Shown here: one piece after another, positions 5,763 through 6,720 of the stretch | Position numbering within the stretch: position 1 is the first letter of the stretch | Layout: every line of letters begins with the position of its first letter | From: Bacillota bacterium | GTDB lineage: Bacteria > Bacillota > Clostridia > Oscillospirales > Ethanoligenentaceae | Direction: 5' to 3' | DNA length: 6,720 nt | NCBI GenBank assembly: GCA_023391535.1 | Contig: JAEWAU010000097.1 | Span: 1 to 6,720, forward strand | The notes under the pieces: model-generated | What the model was told of the DNA's origin: nothing | The model's database searches: none | Seen by the model: only the letters and a program-made list of their open reading frames with translations | Translations under genes and position numbers: made by a program

Positions 5763-6686
5763 ATGGCGACCTATGAGATCTCGTTTCCGTCGTTTAACGG
5801 GAGGGACACCATCCTCGGCTGGATCTATACGCCGGTTGCCCCGCCCAGGGCGATTGTGCAGGTCGTGCACGGCTTCGGGGAGCATTCCAGGCGCTACATG
5901 CACCTGATTCTGCGTCTGCTCGACGCGGGGTTCGTCGTGTGCGCGGACGACCACGTGGGGCACGGCGCCACGGCCGCCGCCGGGAACACGTGGGGCGACT
6001 ACGGCTACAAAGGCTACGCCACCACCACCGAGGACGAAAAAACGCTGCACGACCTCGCCCTTAAGCGGTTCCCCGGCCTCCCGTTCTTTCTGTTCGGGCA
6101 CAGCTGGGGCTCCATGATCGCGCGCGATTTCGCCGCGAAGCACGGCGATCTGCTTCAGGGCGCCGTTTTCTGCGGAACCACGGGCGTGCGCGAGAGCGTG
6201 CGGGAGCTGAGCGGAAAGCTCAAAGCCCTGGTGGAAAGCGGGCACGGCGGCGAAGTGGAGCCCGCCTATCTGGGCGAGCTGCTGGGGGACTTTACCTCCC
6301 GGTACGACGACGTGAAAACGCCCAACGACTGGATTGCGACCGACCCCGGCGTCGTGGCGGACCATGCGCGCGACCCCTTCAACAATTTCAAGGCCGCGCC
6401 CAACATTCAGGCCATGTACGATTTCACACAGCTCTGGGTCGATATCGGCAGCGAGAGCTGGGCCGCGGCGGTTCCCGCTATTCCGCTCTACCTGATTTCC
6501 GGCGACCAGGACCCCGTGGGGAACTACGGCGAGGGCGTCTACCAGGCCGCGAACTGGCTGTGGAAAACCGGCAAGAAGCCGAAAACCCGCGTCTATTCGG
6601 GCTACCGGCACGAGATTCACAACGAGCCCGCCATCCGCGACGAGGTGGAGGCCGGCATCGTCGGGTTCATCGAGGAGCACCTGTAA
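5763..6686 (+). CDS. Alpha/beta hydrolase, monoacylglycerol lipase / lysophospholipase-like (Hydrolase_4)
   Basis: Complete 307-residue serine hydrolase with no signal peptide or membrane segment, so probably cytosolic. The oxyanion-region motif HGFGEHS (36-42) and following RRY are typical of the monoglyceride-lipase group. The nucleophile elbow is GHSWG (112-116) with Ser114. The probable acid is Asp250 in SGDQDPVG (246-253) and the base is His283 in YSGYRHEIHNE, completing the triad. Residues about 145-235 would form the lid. Length is normal for the family. The expected reaction is hydrolysis of an ester bond in a monoacylglycerol, lysophospholipid or similar small ester; substrate specificity cannot be read from sequence. 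AAAGGGGGA (5747-5755) lies 7 nt before the ATG. The only clear promoter (5575-5603) is separated from the gene by an intrinsic terminator. No functional tie to the cation genes is visible. Confidence 0.88.
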   Translation: MATYEISFPSFNGRDTILGWIYTPVAPPRAIVQVVHGFGEHSRRYMHLILRLLDAGFVVCADDHVGHGATAAAGNTWGDYGYKGYATTTEDEKTLHDLALKRFPGLPFFLFGHSWGSMIARDFAAKHGDLLQGAVFCGTTGVRESVRELSGKLKALVESGHGGEVEPAYLGELLGDFTSRYDDVKTPNDWIATDPGVVADHARDPFNNFKAAPNIQAMYDFTQLWVDIGSESWAAAVPAIPLYLISGDQDPVGNYGEGVYQAANWLWKTGKKPKTRVYSGYRHEIHNEPAIRDEVEAGIVGFIEEHL

Positions 6687-6720
6687 GCGCGAAAGTCTTT
6701 CGAAAAAGCAAAGCCGCCCC

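Noticed and set aside
6690..6702. CGAAAG-T-CTTTCG inverted repeat after the hydrolase, followed by AAAAAGCAAAGCCGCCCC to the window edge
   Set aside because: The first repeat has a one-base loop and no T tract. The last bases could be the left arm of a terminator, but the other arm would lie outside the window.

Overview
The window is a GC-rich (by eye about 65% G+C) bacterial chromosomal segment with four complete protein-coding genes in two divergent groups. Strong AGGAGG-type ribosome binding sites, near-consensus sigma-A promoters (TTGACA with 17-bp spacers) and the protein families present suggest a high-GC Gram-positive anaerobe, probably of the Clostridia. That taxonomic guess is an inference. 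No mobile element, CRISPR array, tRNA or rRNA gene was seen.

Layout. Positions 28-75 hold an intrinsic terminator that looks bidirectional. Two minus-strand genes lie upstream of it and form an operon: a soluble protein with PRC-barrel-like, MgtE_N and paired CBS domains (2636-1404), then an NRAMP-related membrane transporter (1360-89). A TTGACA-N17-TATCAT promoter at 2730-2702 reads into this operon. The divergent intergenic region (about 2637-2987) is rich in symmetric and repeated sequence. From 2988 to 5540 on the plus strand is a full-length SERCA-like (P2A) P-type ATPase, probably a Ca2+ exporter. A 222-bp gap follows. It holds a TTGACA-N17-TACGAT promoter, then a strong intrinsic terminator, then a second hairpin. 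The gap ends at an alpha/beta hydrolase of the monoacylglycerol-lipase/lysophospholipase type (5763-6686).

How the genes fit together. The first three genes read as a divalent-cation homeostasis locus. The NRAMP-like protein has lost the metal-binding Met and Asn of classical Mn/Fe NRAMPs but keeps the Asp, which matches the NRAMP-related Mg2+ transporters (NRMT). Its operon partner carries the cytosolic Mg2+-sensing architecture of MgtE without the MgtE channel, so it may act as a separate sensor for the transporter. The divergent ATPase would export Ca2+. The hydrolase has its own promoter, and its link to the cation genes is unclear.

The points most worth checking are the detached MgtE-type sensor paired with an NRMT, the promoter-then-terminator leader ahead of the hydrolase (attenuator or small RNA), and the repeat-rich divergent regulatory region. 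I saw no wholly novel multi-gene system.
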